Assembly (NCBI GenBank): GCA_949747725.1
Contig: CATKFJ010000256.1
Span: forward strand, 1 to 11,238
Length of the DNA stretch: 11,238 nt
Direction of reading: 5' to 3'
Origin: an uncultured bacterium
GTDB lineage: Bacteria; Bacillota; Clostridia; Christensenellales; Pumilibacteraceae
Shown: positions 1 to 7,566 of the stretch, one piece after another
Layout of the letters: the number at the start of each line of letters is the position of its first letter
Numbering within the stretch: position 1 is the stretch's first letter
Made by a program: the position numbers and the translations under genes
The notes under the pieces: generated by a model
The model's database searches: none
The model's input: the letters and a program-made list of their open reading frames with translations, nothing else
What the model was told of the DNA's origin: nothing

Positions 1-1
1 G

Positions 2-277
2 GCGCGCGGCGGCTGGTATCCCGTTTATAAAGCGGCGCTTACCGATAAGGGCTTTACCGAAACGGAATTTCAGTCGCTTAAATTCATGGCGGATTTCTTC
101 GAGGAGATAGGCGACCCCGAAAACTTTATCGCTATGTACGGTCATCCCAACAGGCGCACCATCGCAGAAAGCATCGCAAAGGATTCCCTCTTGCCTTTCT
201 TGAAGGGCGACGGAGAGAATGCACGCGAGCTGCTCGGCGCACTGGCTAAGAGTTTGCCGGGCAATTTGGCTTATTAA
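2..277 (+). CDS. C-terminal fragment of an unidentified protein (possibly a solute-binding protein)
   Basis: The reading frame is open from the left edge of the window to a TAA at 275-277, giving about 91 residues. An internal ATG at 86 exists, but coding sequence continues upstream of it, so the true start lies outside the window. The visible part is soluble and mostly helical. It includes a GWYPVYKAAL stretch, an aromatic and acidic helix (MADFFEEIGD), a YGHPNRR segment and a final helix with PFLKGDGENARELLGAL. This pattern (an aromatic/proline turn, then a helix with 'Lp-L-kGd--a-eaL') recalls the C-termini of extracellular sugar-binding proteins of CUT1 importers, which would suit the cluster, but the similarity is by eye only. 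The next gene starts 9 nt downstream, and its ribosome binding site overlaps this stop codon, so the two are almost certainly co-transcribed. The frame is well supported; the function is a weak guess. Confidence 0.7.
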   Translation, partial: ARGGWYPVYKAALTDKGFTETEFQSLKFMADFFEEIGDPENFIAMYGHPNRRTIAESIAKDSLLPFLKGDGENARELLGALAKSLPGNLAY

Positions 278-281
278 GGAG
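276..281 (+). promoter_or_regulatory. Ribosome binding site of the GH97 gene, overlapping the upstream stop
   Basis: AAGGAG begins inside the TAA stop of the preceding gene and ends 5 nt before the ATG at 287. It supports that start and suggests coupled translation of the two genes. Confidence 0.75.
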
Positions 282-286
282 CGATT

Positions 287-2341
287 ATGAAAAAGTATAT
301 CAAACATATAATTTGCGCCGTTTCGGCGCTTGCTATCGTTCCGTTATTTACGGCGTGCGGAAATAAAAACGATAATGCGGAGCGAACGGATTTTCCCGAA
401 CCGACCGATAAGTCGTCGTGGCAAGTCGCGTCGCCCGACGGAAGCATAAAGTCGGACATCGTTATGAATGCGGAAGGAAAGCTTTTATATTCGGTCAAAA
501 AAGGAAACACGACGGTGGTCGACAGCTCGTCGCTCGGAATGTCTATTTCGGAGGACGACTTTCGACTGCTCGACGTCGAAAGTTCGGATATGAAGCGGAT
601 AACCGGTTCTTACGACAACAAGTCGGGCAAACACGCCGTCGTGGACTACGACTGCAACGAGCTGACTATCACGCTCAAGGGCTGGACTTTTTATTTGGAC
701 GTGGTCATGCGTTGCTACGACGACGGATATGCGTTCAGGTATAATGTCCGCGCGATAGACGGATCGAGCGGCGTCATGACGGTGGAGAGCGAAAACAGCG
801 AGTTCGCTTTGCCCGAAAATTCGGTCATGTGGACGCAGGTATACAACCCGATATTCAGCTGGGTCACGTCTTTCGCATATGAGGATCCGTATAAGCGTCG
901 GAGGTCGGACGGGGTATCGGTAGGCGAATATCTGTCGTTCCCCACGCTTTACCGCGTCGGGAACAGCGAAGTGTATTCGCTTTTGACCGAGAGCGAGCTC
1001 ATAGGCAGCGGTTATTACGGCTCGTATCTCACCGCGCCCGACGGCAAGAGCAACAGCGGCGTATTGCAAACGGTGATGACGCCGGCGGGCGTTCAGACCG
1101 ATAACGACAGGATTGCATATCCGTTCTCGTCGCCGTGGCGAATAGGTATAACGGGCGACCTTAAAACGGTGGTGGAAAGCGAGCTTACGGAAAAGGTGTA
1201 CGACGACAGCGAATCCGCGCTTTGGACTCCCGACGATTACGAGGGAAGCGCGGAAGATTATTGGGACTGGGTCGACCCCGGCGTAACTGCGTGGAGCTGG
1301 CTGTATCAACAGAAACATGCGGGAAAGCCATATACGACCGTGGCGGGCGAAGTCAGCGGAATATGGCATCAGGAAAACAACGCCATACACCGCGATTATG
1401 TGGATCTGGCAGCCGAAATGGGCTGGAAGTACGTGCTCCTCGACGGCGGCTGGAACCAAGACCAAACCGCCGCCGCTGAGTTCATGAAATACGCCCACGA
1501 CAAGGGCATAGGCGTGTTCGTGTGGTGCGACGCGCTCAACAGCTTCTCAAACGGCAATGCGGACGTACTCAAAACCAAATTGGACAAATGGAAAGCGCTC
1601 GGAGTGGACGGGATCAAGATAGACTTTTTCGACGGGCAGGAAGCCGTAGGAAATAAGCATCAAGGCGAGGACGTCGACACGATAAAGTGGTACGAAACGA
1701 TTTATCAAGAATGTGCAAAGCGTCATATGTTGGTCAATCCGCACGGCTGTAACAAGCCGACGGGCGAACGCAGAAAGTATCCCAACGTGATCAACCGCGA
1801 GGGCGTTTACGGCGGAGAAAAGCAAAATATCCCGTCGTCGTATACCGTTATGTCCATGTATACGCGCGGCGTGGTAGGTCCTACCGATTTTACGCCCATG
1901 GTCAAGAACATGGCGAGCAGCGGCGCTTCGATGATACACAATATGGCGCTTGCTACGCTGTACGAGAGCGGCACGCCGAGTCTCGGCGATTGGGTAAGCG
2001 AGTATCGCGACGGAACTGTCAAAGACTATTACTCGGCGCTCAAAGCCTTGCACGACGACACGGTGTTCCTTTGCGGCACGCCCGATAGATTCTACTGCGC
2101 GGCGATCAAAATGGGCGACGATTGGTTTGTTGCGTGTATAAACGGCATTATAGAATCGGACGTATCATTCGACTTCGGGTTCTTGGAGGGCGGCACGTAT
2201 TCCGCCAACATCTATACGGAAAGCGCAAAGGGCGCGACCGAAGTAACAAAGACGACGGAGCCTGTAACAAGTTCGTCGAGCAAAACGATCAAAGTTTTCG
2301 AAGACGGCGGGTTTGTCATTCATCTCAGAAAACAGGCGTAA
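287..2341 (+). CDS. Lipoprotein glycoside hydrolase family 97, retaining (alpha-galactosidase-like) type
   Basis: The 684-residue protein is close to the usual GH97 length of about 650-740. Residues 1-24 form a lipoprotein signal: KKYIKH, a hydrophobic core and a lipobox-like FTAC with the modified Cys at 24. An acidic linker follows, so the enzyme should sit on the outer face of the membrane. Residues 45-300 match the GH97 N-terminal beta-sandwich, starting SPDGSIKSDIVMNAEGK. Residues 330-590 are the (beta/alpha)8 barrel, with WKYVLLDGGW (380-389), DGIKIDFFDG (441-450), VNPHGCNKPTGERR and NREGVYGGE (503-511). In characterised GH97 enzymes the retaining branch (BtGH97b) uses an Asp nucleophile and a Glu acid/base. 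D446 and E505 fit these roles in context and spacing. The inverting SusB branch lacks that Asp. A small beta domain closes the protein. The likely reaction is hydrolysis of terminal alpha-galactosides; an alpha-glucoside or another alpha-linked sugar is possible. A sugar-binding lipoprotein and importer follow directly. Confidence 0.9.
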   Translation: MKKYIKHIICAVSALAIVPLFTACGNKNDNAERTDFPEPTDKSSWQVASPDGSIKSDIVMNAEGKLLYSVKKGNTTVVDSSSLGMSISEDDFRLLDVESSDMKRITGSYDNKSGKHAVVDYDCNELTITLKGWTFYLDVVMRCYDDGYAFRYNVRAIDGSSGVMTVESENSEFALPENSVMWTQVYNPIFSWVTSFAYEDPYKRRRSDGVSVGEYLSFPTLYRVGNSEVYSLLTESELIGSGYYGSYLTAPDGKSNSGVLQTVMTPAGVQTDNDRIAYPFSSPWRIGITGDLKTVVESELTEKVYDDSESALWTPDDYEGSAEDYWDWVDPGVTAWSWLYQQKHAGKPYTTVAGEVSGIWHQENNAIHRDYVDLAAEMGWKYVLLDGGWNQDQTAAAEFMKYAHDKGIGVFVWCDALNSFSNGNADVLKTKLDKWKALGVDGIKIDFFDGQEAVGNKHQGEDVDTIKWYETIYQECAKRHMLVNPHGCNKPTGERRKYPNVINREGVYGGEKQNIPSSYTVMSMYTRGVVGPTDFTPMVKNMASSGASMIHNMALATLYESGTPSLGDWVSEYRDGTVKDYYSALKALHDDTVFLCGTPDRFYCAAIKMGDDWFVACINGIIESDVSFDFGFLEGGTYSANIYTESAKGATEVTKTTEPVTSSSSKTIKVFEDGGFVIHLRKQA

Positions 2342-2353
2342 CAGCCTAAAAAT

Positions 2354-2359
2354 AAGGAG
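2354..2359 (+). promoter_or_regulatory. Ribosome binding site of the solute-binding protein gene
   Basis: AAGGAG lies 6 nt before the ATG at 2366, in the 24-nt gap after the GH97 gene. This is the longest gap in the window. It holds no visible terminator or promoter. Confidence 0.75.
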
Positions 2360-2365
2360 TAAATC

Positions 2366-3796
2366 ATGAAAGCAAAAAGAAAGGGTATTATATCCGTACT
2401 GTGCGCGGCTATCGTTGCCGCAACAATGCTCGCGGCATGCGGCGGCGGAGGCGGCAGCGGTCCGATCGGCGCGGGCGAACACAATATAGATAAAGAGTGG
2501 TGGACCACTACGGGCGAGATCGTTAAGGACGGCGACGATGTTGTTTTCAATAACATCGAGATCAAATTGGCAACGGTCGTAGCCGGAACGGACCTCGCAA
2601 AATTCAATACCATAGTCAATCGGTTCAACGCCGAGTACTTAGACAGGATAAACATCGTTCCGTCAAGCATCACGGAGGAAGAGTTTAATTCTCAGGTCGC
2701 AAAGCAAATATCTAACAACGCGAACGCGCCCGATCTACTCATGACGCATCAAAAAGAGTTCAAATCCCTTGCGGACAGCAAGCTTATCCAACCGTTTAAC
2801 GAGGCGATAGAAAAGTCGGGTATCGAGCTCGATCTCGACAATTACGCAGCAGGTCTTTCCAAATACTCGTCGCTCAACTTTAAGGATCAACAGTTTACCG
2901 TCCCCGTTGACATGCACAGCGAGGTGGTCATTTACAACAAAAAACTCCTTGGCGACAACGCTCTGCCGACGAATCATGCCGAGCTGGTCGCGCTTTGCAA
3001 AAAAATAGCTTTGGAAAAAAACATCACGCCGATAGCGGCGTCGACGCACAGCGCCTCTTTTTATCGCTTCGTATTCAACACGGCTATTCTGCAAAACGGC
3101 GGAACTTTTTTCGACGCGAGCAATTATAAAGCCGATTGGGCGAGCGCGGCAAATATGCCCGCATATAAAGCTGCTATCGCGTCGATCAGAGAACTGATCA
3201 CCGAAAATTTGATGAAAAAACAGCAGTCGACGGGCGACGCTCTTGCGGCGTTCTTAGGCGATAAAGCGTTGTTCTATTTTGTCGAGCCGTGGTCTGTCGA
3301 CAGCGTGTTGAACGCTTATTCCGGCGATAAGAACGATATCGGGGGCGCAAGCATGTCCAAATGGTTCGCCGCCGATCCGACCAAGGACTGTGCCGACTAT
3401 ATTTACGGCGACGCTCATGCGTTCGGCATAAGCAAAACGGTGACGGATATTTCCAAAAAAGCCGCTATCTGCGAGTTTGTCAAATGGTTTTCGGAAAACA
3501 CGTCGGCGGGAGTCTCGTGGGCGAATGCGGGACATTACAGCGCGTCCAAAACGCTTACCGAAAATACTTCGTATGCCGCCGAGAATATGGTCGCAAATTA
3601 TTTGACGAAATTTTATCCCGATATCGACGATTTTCAAACGATGGATATTTCCCCGTACACGTATCAGTATAAGTCGTATCTCGAACAGCTGTATTTGGCT
3701 ATGATCACCAACAATAACGCAAGTAACGACGAGGCGGATATAATAGCATATCAAAAGAAAGTCAACGATGAAATAGCCACTATAAATATGATGTAG
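2366..3796 (+). CDS. Extracellular solute-binding lipoprotein of a CUT1 sugar ABC importer
   Basis: The 476-residue protein starts with a clear lipoprotein signal: MKAKRKG, a hydrophobic stretch and the lipobox LAAC with Cys25. A flexible GGGGGSG linker then lifts the domain off the membrane. Residues 64-200 have the layout of family 1 solute-binding proteins (MalE/UgpB class): a first beta strand (NIEIKLATVV), then FNTIVNRFNAEY, a strand and helix with NAPDLLMTH, and the hinge-type segment FTVPVDMHSEVVIYNKKLL (177-195). Other family-like segments are LAAFLGDKALFYFVEPWSV (293-311) and the region around YGDAHAFGISKT (347-358). Trp and Tyr residues in these parts could stack on sugar rings. The protein binds the substrate outside the cell and delivers it to the two permeases that follow 7 nt later. 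The length is slightly above the usual 420-450. The ligand cannot be read from the sequence; a GH97 product is the natural guess from context. Confidence 0.92.
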   Translation: MKAKRKGIISVLCAAIVAATMLAACGGGGGSGPIGAGEHNIDKEWWTTTGEIVKDGDDVVFNNIEIKLATVVAGTDLAKFNTIVNRFNAEYLDRINIVPSSITEEEFNSQVAKQISNNANAPDLLMTHQKEFKSLADSKLIQPFNEAIEKSGIELDLDNYAAGLSKYSSLNFKDQQFTVPVDMHSEVVIYNKKLLGDNALPTNHAELVALCKKIALEKNITPIAASTHSASFYRFVFNTAILQNGGTFFDASNYKADWASAANMPAYKAAIASIRELITENLMKKQQSTGDALAAFLGDKALFYFVEPWSVDSVLNAYSGDKNDIGGASMSKWFAADPTKDCADYIYGDAHAFGISKTVTDISKKAAICEFVKWFSENTSAGVSWANAGHYSASKTLTENTSYAAENMVANYLTKFYPDIDDFQTMDISPYTYQYKSYLEQLYLAMITNNNASNDEADIIAYQKKVNDEIATINMM

Positions 3797-3803
3797 GTTA
3801 ATT

Positions 3804-4862
3804 ATGGCGAGCAACAGTATTTTGGAAGAGTACGTCGAAGCTTCGGAGGAAGCCGAGATAGCCGAAAAAAAGAAAGCGCAAAAAAAGAGCCGCCGAAGGG
3901 AATCCGCTTTCGGCATGGCTCTCATTGCGCCGTACATCTTGATATTTGTCGTATTTTCTCTCGTTCCGCCCGTATTGGGCATAGCGTTTTCGTTCATGTC
4001 GTACAATCCGTACAATACTGCGGATATAAGATTTGTCGGATTCCAAAACTATATCAACATATTTAATTTCGATCTTCCCATATCCAAGTCGTTTTGGAGC
4101 TCGTTCGGAACGATGTTCATATATGTTGCGATCGGAACTCCGCTTGCCGTTATCATACCGTTTTTCTTGGCTTATTTCATCAATATGGAGCCGCCCGGAT
4201 ATAAGTTCTTTCGTGCGCTGATATATTTTCCGAATGTTGTTTCGATTACGATAATGGGTATTATTTTCGGCAATATGTTTGCGGGCGACAGCTCCGGTCT
4301 TATCAATTCGTGGCTGGGCACGGAAATTCATTGGCTTTCGGGCGAGCCGTGGAAGGACGATATTTTGCGCTGGGTCGTAATTTTTATTGCTACCGAATGG
4401 TGGTGTACGGGCACTAATTTCATTATTTTCGCCGCGGCGTTCAGAGACGTACCGAAAAGCCTATACGAAGCGTGCGAAATGGACGGCGGCGGCAAGTGGA
4501 AAAAGATATTGCACGTCACGATACCTAACATAAAGTCCACCGTCACCGTTTGTCTATTCAATATATTGATCGGATATTTGGGCTTGTACGGACAGGTTAT
4601 TGTTTTGAACGACTTTACTAACGCAAATATCATGGTTTCGCCTACTATGTTTATACAACATTATTTGAGCGATTTCAGTTATGCGCGTATCACGGGTTAT
4701 GTATGCGCCTGCGCGCTTATGTTCGGTATAGTGGTCATGTTTTTCAGCACGATACAGCGAAAAGCGATGGGCGAGCATAGAACAAGATCTAAGCGTACCG
4801 AGGATTGCATCGCTTATTTTGCGGATAGAGATCGATTTACGACGGAGGCAAGCAATGGTTAA
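3804..4862 (+). CDS. CUT1 sugar ABC transporter permease, MalF/UgpA type
   Basis: This 352-residue inner-membrane protein is the first of the two permease subunits. A charged cytoplasmic N-terminus (about 35 residues, acidic then KKKAQKKSRRR) precedes six hydrophobic segments, near residues 37-65, 103-127, 137-158, 190-212, 245-268 and 296-317. The cytoplasmic EAA loop that docks onto the ATPase is clear at 222-230 (EACEMDGGG), followed by KWKKILHVTIPNIK. This matches the family pattern EAAxxDGAxxxxxFxxIxLP. A basic tail of about 30 residues after the last membrane segment is somewhat long for the family. The start has only a weak AGG-type site next to the upstream TAG, 7 nt away, so translation may depend on the binding-protein gene. 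The 3' end overlaps the next permease by 8 nt. Confidence 0.93.
   Translation: MASNSILEEYVEASEEAEIAEKKKAQKKSRRRESAFGMALIAPYILIFVVFSLVPPVLGIAFSFMSYNPYNTADIRFVGFQNYINIFNFDLPISKSFWSSFGTMFIYVAIGTPLAVIIPFFLAYFINMEPPGYKFFRALIYFPNVVSITIMGIIFGNMFAGDSSGLINSWLGTEIHWLSGEPWKDDILRWVVIFIATEWWCTGTNFIIFAAAFRDVPKSLYEACEMDGGGKWKKILHVTIPNIKSTVTVCLFNILIGYLGLYGQVIVLNDFTNANIMVSPTMFIQHYLSDFSYARITGYVCACALMFGIVVMFFSTIQRKAMGEHRTRSKRTEDCIAYFADRDRFTTEASNG
4844..4848 (+). promoter_or_regulatory. Ribosome binding site that sets the start of the second permease
   Basis: GGAGG lies 6 nt before the ATG at 4855, inside the end of the first permease gene. It favours this ATG over the in-frame TTG at 4819, which would add 12 residues and has no comparable site. 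Confidence 0.75.
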
Positions 4863-5778
4863 AAAACAAAAACGAGTTTTATCGAAATCGGAGCGCGAGC
4901 GCCGTAAAAACAAGATAGTCGCTTTTTGCGTAATGGCAGTTGCCGCCGTGTTTTTCGGTTTTCCGTTTTTGTATATGCTCGGTTCTTCGGTAAAATCCGA
5001 TCTCGATCTGCAGCTTCACCCGGAACTGATTTTCCCGTCGAGCTTCGGTGAATGGACTTTTGAGCGTTATACGGGCTTTTTTATGTACGCGGGCAAGATC
5101 GCAACGCTGCCGATAGCTTTTTTGAACTCGCTGTGGTCTACCGCGGCTAACGTATTGCTTACGGTGGCTTTAGATCTGTTGGTCGCATATGCGGTTATAT
5201 TCGTGCGATTCAAGTTCAAAAAGGTCTTTATGAAGTTCTTATACTTATGGATGGCTATCCCGGGAGTGATTGCAACCGCGCCTATGTTCGCTATGTACGC
5301 CACGATAAAAAACGCGTTGGGATTGCATGAGGGCGTAGGAGCATATCTGTATATATATTTATGGCTTATCGTTCCGGGAAGCACGGGGATATTCAACGTG
5401 CTCTTGATGCGCAATATGTTCGCGTCCATCCCTATGGAGATAGTGGAAAGCGCGCGTAGCGACGGTGCGAGCAATATGCAGATCTTTCGCCGAATAGTTT
5501 TGCCGCTTGCGAGATCGACTATATTACTTATCGTACTATTCACTTTCAACGGCAGTTGGAACAGTCTTGCGTGGCCGTTGCTCGTGTTAAGCGGAGAAAG
5601 CAAAACTTGGGAAACTCTGACTCTCGCGCTGACCGGATATACCGGTAGCTCGAATTGGGGACAGGTGGGATATTCTATGGCGTCGAGCGTCTTTGCGCTT
5701 ATTCCCACGCTGATTGTGTTCTTGTTTACTCAAAGCAAAATGATAGACGGACTGTCCTCTACAGGCGTAAAAAAATAA
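4855..5778 (+). CDS. CUT1 sugar ABC transporter permease, MalG/UgpE type
   Basis: This 307-residue inner-membrane protein is the second permease subunit and should pair with the preceding one. A short basic N-terminus (MVKKQKRVLSKSERERRKNK) leads into six hydrophobic segments, near 21-44, 90-117, 125-150, 162-188, 220-243 and 273-294. The EAA loop is at 198-205 (ESARSDGA), followed by SNMQIFRRIVLPLAR, which fits the family. The C-terminus (FTQSKMIDGLSSTGVKK) resembles the usual MalG-type ending 'Q--l--Gl--GavK'. The length is slightly above the usual 275-300. The ATG is chosen for its GGAGG site. It overlaps the upstream stop by 8 nt (ATGGTTAA), a standard coupling arrangement that helps keep the two subunits in equal amounts. 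Confidence 0.93.
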   Translation: MVKKQKRVLSKSERERRKNKIVAFCVMAVAAVFFGFPFLYMLGSSVKSDLDLQLHPELIFPSSFGEWTFERYTGFFMYAGKIATLPIAFLNSLWSTAANVLLTVALDLLVAYAVIFVRFKFKKVFMKFLYLWMAIPGVIATAPMFAMYATIKNALGLHEGVGAYLYIYLWLIVPGSTGIFNVLLMRNMFASIPMEIVESARSDGASNMQIFRRIVLPLARSTILLIVLFTFNGSWNSLAWPLLVLSGESKTWETLTLALTGYTGSSNWGQVGYSMASSVFALIPTLIVFLFTQSKMIDGLSSTGVKK

Positions 5779-5783
5779 GGTGA
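5777..5783 (+). promoter_or_regulatory. Ribosome binding site of the ATPase gene
   Basis: AAGGTGA begins in the upstream TAA stop and ends 4 nt before the ATG at 5788. It is a strong match to the 16S anti-Shine-Dalgarno. It supports the start at 5788 over the internal ATG at 5827, where the family's usual N-terminus would begin. Confidence 0.7.
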
Positions 5784-5787
5784 TAAC

Positions 5788-7551
5788 ATGGATAATATAC
5801 TGAAAGAAAGAAGACAAAACGCGTTTATGTCGTTGCAAAACCTCGTCAAGGTTTATCCCAACGGCGAGAAAGCGGTGTACAACTTCGACCTCGATATATC
5901 CAAAAACGAGTTCATAGTTATTGTCGGACCGAGCGGCTGCGGCAAGTCTACGACGCTTCGCATGATCGCGGGACTCGAAGATATAAGCGGCGGAGACATA
6001 TATTTAGAGGGCGAGCTGCTTAACTATAAGCCGAGTAGCGAACGCAAAATGGCGATAGTTTTCCAGAGTTATGCGCTCTATCCGCAAATGACGGTGTACA
6101 ATAATATCGCGTTCCCGCTTACTATAAATAAATACCCGATGCCCAAAGTAAACGCCGTACTCAAAGCGAATGCCGAGATAGAAAAATTGCTGTCGACCGT
6201 CGCTTGGAACAAGTTTATCGGCGTGCTTTTTAACGTGTGTAACGGCAACGGCAAGGCAAAGGACGAGCAGATAGCGACGGTATTCAACATAACGCTGTAT
6301 GCGGCAAAATTGCTTTATAAAGTATTCGGCGCGTATAAGCAAGACGCTCTCGAAGTTCTCGATGGAAAAGCAGACGAGATTTCCGCCGCAATACGAGCCG
6401 AGTTGAATCTCGTTGTCGAAGCGGAAAATGCAAAAGTACAAGAAAGCGGCGTTAAGTTCGACGAGGACTTTTGCGAGATCGACGAAAGCGGCAATAAAAT
6501 AATCGAACAGCGCAAATACACTTCGTATGAGATAAAAACGCGGGTGTACGAAACGGCGGAAAAACTCGATCTTATACCGTACTTGGATAAATTGCCCAAA
6601 GAGCTGTCGGGCGGACAGCGCCAGCGCGTAGCGCTCGGCAGAGCGATAGTGCGCGAACCCAAGGTTTTCCTTCTCGACGAGCCGCTGTCCAACCTCGACG
6701 CAAAGCTCAGACTCACCATGCGCAGCGAGATAGTCAAGCTTCACAATAGGATCGGTGCTACGACGATATACGTCACGCACGATCAGACCGAAGCCATGAC
6801 CATGGCGACGCGGATAGTCGTAATGAGCCGCGGATTCATACAGCAGATCGGCACGCCCGAGGAGGTGTATCAAGACCCCGCAAATATATTCGTTGCGAAG
6901 TTTATAGGCAGTCCGTCCATGAACGTGTTCAATATAGACTACGATCCCGAAAGCGGGCACTTGGAGCGCAACGACGTAAAGATTTCGCTTAAGTCCGTGT
7001 TCAAAAAAAGACACGACGGGTTTTACGTTGCAGCTGTTGATAAGTTCGAGTCTTTGCAAGAGAATTTTGACGAAAAGGCGCGGGAAGAGATACTCAAAAT
7101 ACTTTCGGCGACGGGCGAGTACAAAGACAATAAGAAGCAGCAGAAAAAGAAAGGATTGATTGCGCTCATAAAGCATTTGATCGAAAAGCAAAAGAACAAA
7201 AACGTCGTAGCGGACGAGTACGCTTATGAAAAAGAGGTGTTGAGCGAAAAGTTGGCGCAATTAAAAACGAGTACGACGGCAAAACACGGATTGCTTGTGG
7301 GAATACGCCCCGAGAGGATAAATGTGGAAAAAGCGGTCGTGGGCAAAAAGTACAAGGACGTCGTAAAGGTAAAGCCGACGGTGGTGGAGCTGCTCGGCGG
7401 CGAGTACAATATTCACTTCGATCTGTTCGATAAAGATATGGTATGCAAACTCGACGCGACCGAAAAAGTCACCGTAAACGACGAGCTTGCCGTAAGTTTT
7501 TCTCCCGACGATCTGTATATTTTCGACCCCGTAACCGGAGATAGGATATAA
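5788..7551 (+). CDS. Sugar ABC transporter ATPase, MsmK/UgpC/MalK type, with two large insertions
   Basis: This 587-residue cytoplasmic subunit powers the importer by ATP hydrolysis. Family members are usually about 360-380 residues. All core motifs are intact and in order: the A-loop aromatic Y23, Walker A GPSGCGKST (47-55), Q-loop Q93 in VFQSYALYP, signature LSGGQ (273-277), Walker B VFLLDEP (293-299), D-loop SNLD (301-304) and switch His331 in VTHDQ. The extra length is in two blocks. One of about 125 residues (near 117-243) lies in the helical subdomain between Q-loop and signature. One of about 85-90 residues (near 408-497) lies in the C-terminal regulatory domain, between FIGSPSMNVF (372-381) and LLVGIRPER (502-510). 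The OB-fold end then resumes normally (VVELLGGEYNIHF). A 13-residue N-terminal extension is also present. The gene is 9 nt after the permeases, so this importer carries its own ATPase. Many Gram-positive CUT1 importers instead share an unlinked one. The ATPase call is firm; the role of the inserts is unknown. Confidence 0.93.
   Translation: MDNILKERRQNAFMSLQNLVKVYPNGEKAVYNFDLDISKNEFIVIVGPSGCGKSTTLRMIAGLEDISGGDIYLEGELLNYKPSSERKMAIVFQSYALYPQMTVYNNIAFPLTINKYPMPKVNAVLKANAEIEKLLSTVAWNKFIGVLFNVCNGNGKAKDEQIATVFNITLYAAKLLYKVFGAYKQDALEVLDGKADEISAAIRAELNLVVEAENAKVQESGVKFDEDFCEIDESGNKIIEQRKYTSYEIKTRVYETAEKLDLIPYLDKLPKELSGGQRQRVALGRAIVREPKVFLLDEPLSNLDAKLRLTMRSEIVKLHNRIGATTIYVTHDQTEAMTMATRIVVMSRGFIQQIGTPEEVYQDPANIFVAKFIGSPSMNVFNIDYDPESGHLERNDVKISLKSVFKKRHDGFYVAAVDKFESLQENFDEKAREEILKILSATGEYKDNKKQQKKKGLIALIKHLIEKQKNKNVVADEYAYEKEVLSEKLAQLKTSTTAKHGLLVGIRPERINVEKAVVGKKYKDVVKVKPTVVELLGGEYNIHFDLFDKDMVCKLDATEKVTVNDELAVSFSPDDLYIFDPVTGDRI
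6136..6516 (+). other. In-frame insertion 1 in the ATPase helical subdomain
   Basis: This covers about residues 117-243. The flanks align well with ordinary MsmK proteins: NNIAFPL before it, and YEIKTRVYETAEKLDLIPYL leading to LSGGQ after it. In normal members these are joined by a short linker. The insert begins with a predicted helix rich in Ala, Glu and Leu. Next come a hydrophobic/aromatic part (NKFIGVLFNVCNGNG, then ITLYAAKLLYKVFGAYK), a helical acidic part and a polar beta-like part (DEDFCEIDESGNKIIEQRKY). Boundaries are accurate to about 10 residues. No known domain is recognised. Confidence 0.75.
7009..7278 (+). other. In-frame insertion 2 in the ATPase C-terminal regulatory domain
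   Basis: This covers about residues 408-497. It interrupts the OB-fold regulatory domain between its first strands and the LLVGIRPER strand. Composition is strongly charged and Lys-rich, with helical stretches (AREEILKILS, KGLIALIKHLIEKQK, EKEVLSEKLAQLK) around a KKQQKKK run. It looks like a helical hairpin or coiled coil on the regulatory domain. No known domain is recognised. Confidence 0.7.
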
Positions 7552-7566
7552 ACGACCAATACATGT

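Noticed and set aside
485..1498. 337-codon open frame on the - strand
   Set aside because: It lies wholly inside the GH97 gene, has no sensible start context, and encodes a His/Arg/Val-rich sequence with no domain. It is a by-product of codon bias.
2441..2455. GGC-rich run as a possible DNA repeat
   Set aside because: It simply encodes the poly-Gly linker after the lipobox Cys of the binding protein, with no repeat structure beyond that.
3254..4015. 253-codon open frame on the - strand spanning the binding-protein/permease junction
   Set aside because: It covers parts of two well-supported + strand genes and shows no domain or ribosome binding site.
4819..4854. TTG start giving the second permease 12 extra residues
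   Set aside because: The GGAGG site at 4844-4848 is correctly spaced for the ATG at 4855, and the extra residues (MRIEIDLRRRQA) do not resemble the family N-terminus.
4763..4862. Frameshift near the 3' end of the first permease, suggested by its unusual tail
   Set aside because: The tail is only moderately longer than usual, and the overlap with a well-formed ribosome binding site and start codon for the next gene argues that this end is genuine.
5827..5829. Alternative ATG start of the ATPase at the family-typical position
   Set aside because: It lacks a good ribosome binding site, whereas AAGGTGA is well placed before 5788. It is kept only as a minor alternative.
6004..7260. 418-codon open frame on the - strand
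   Set aside because: It is antisense to the ATPase gene, whose motifs prove the + strand reading. The product is a Tyr/Phe/Arg/Leu-rich shadow sequence.
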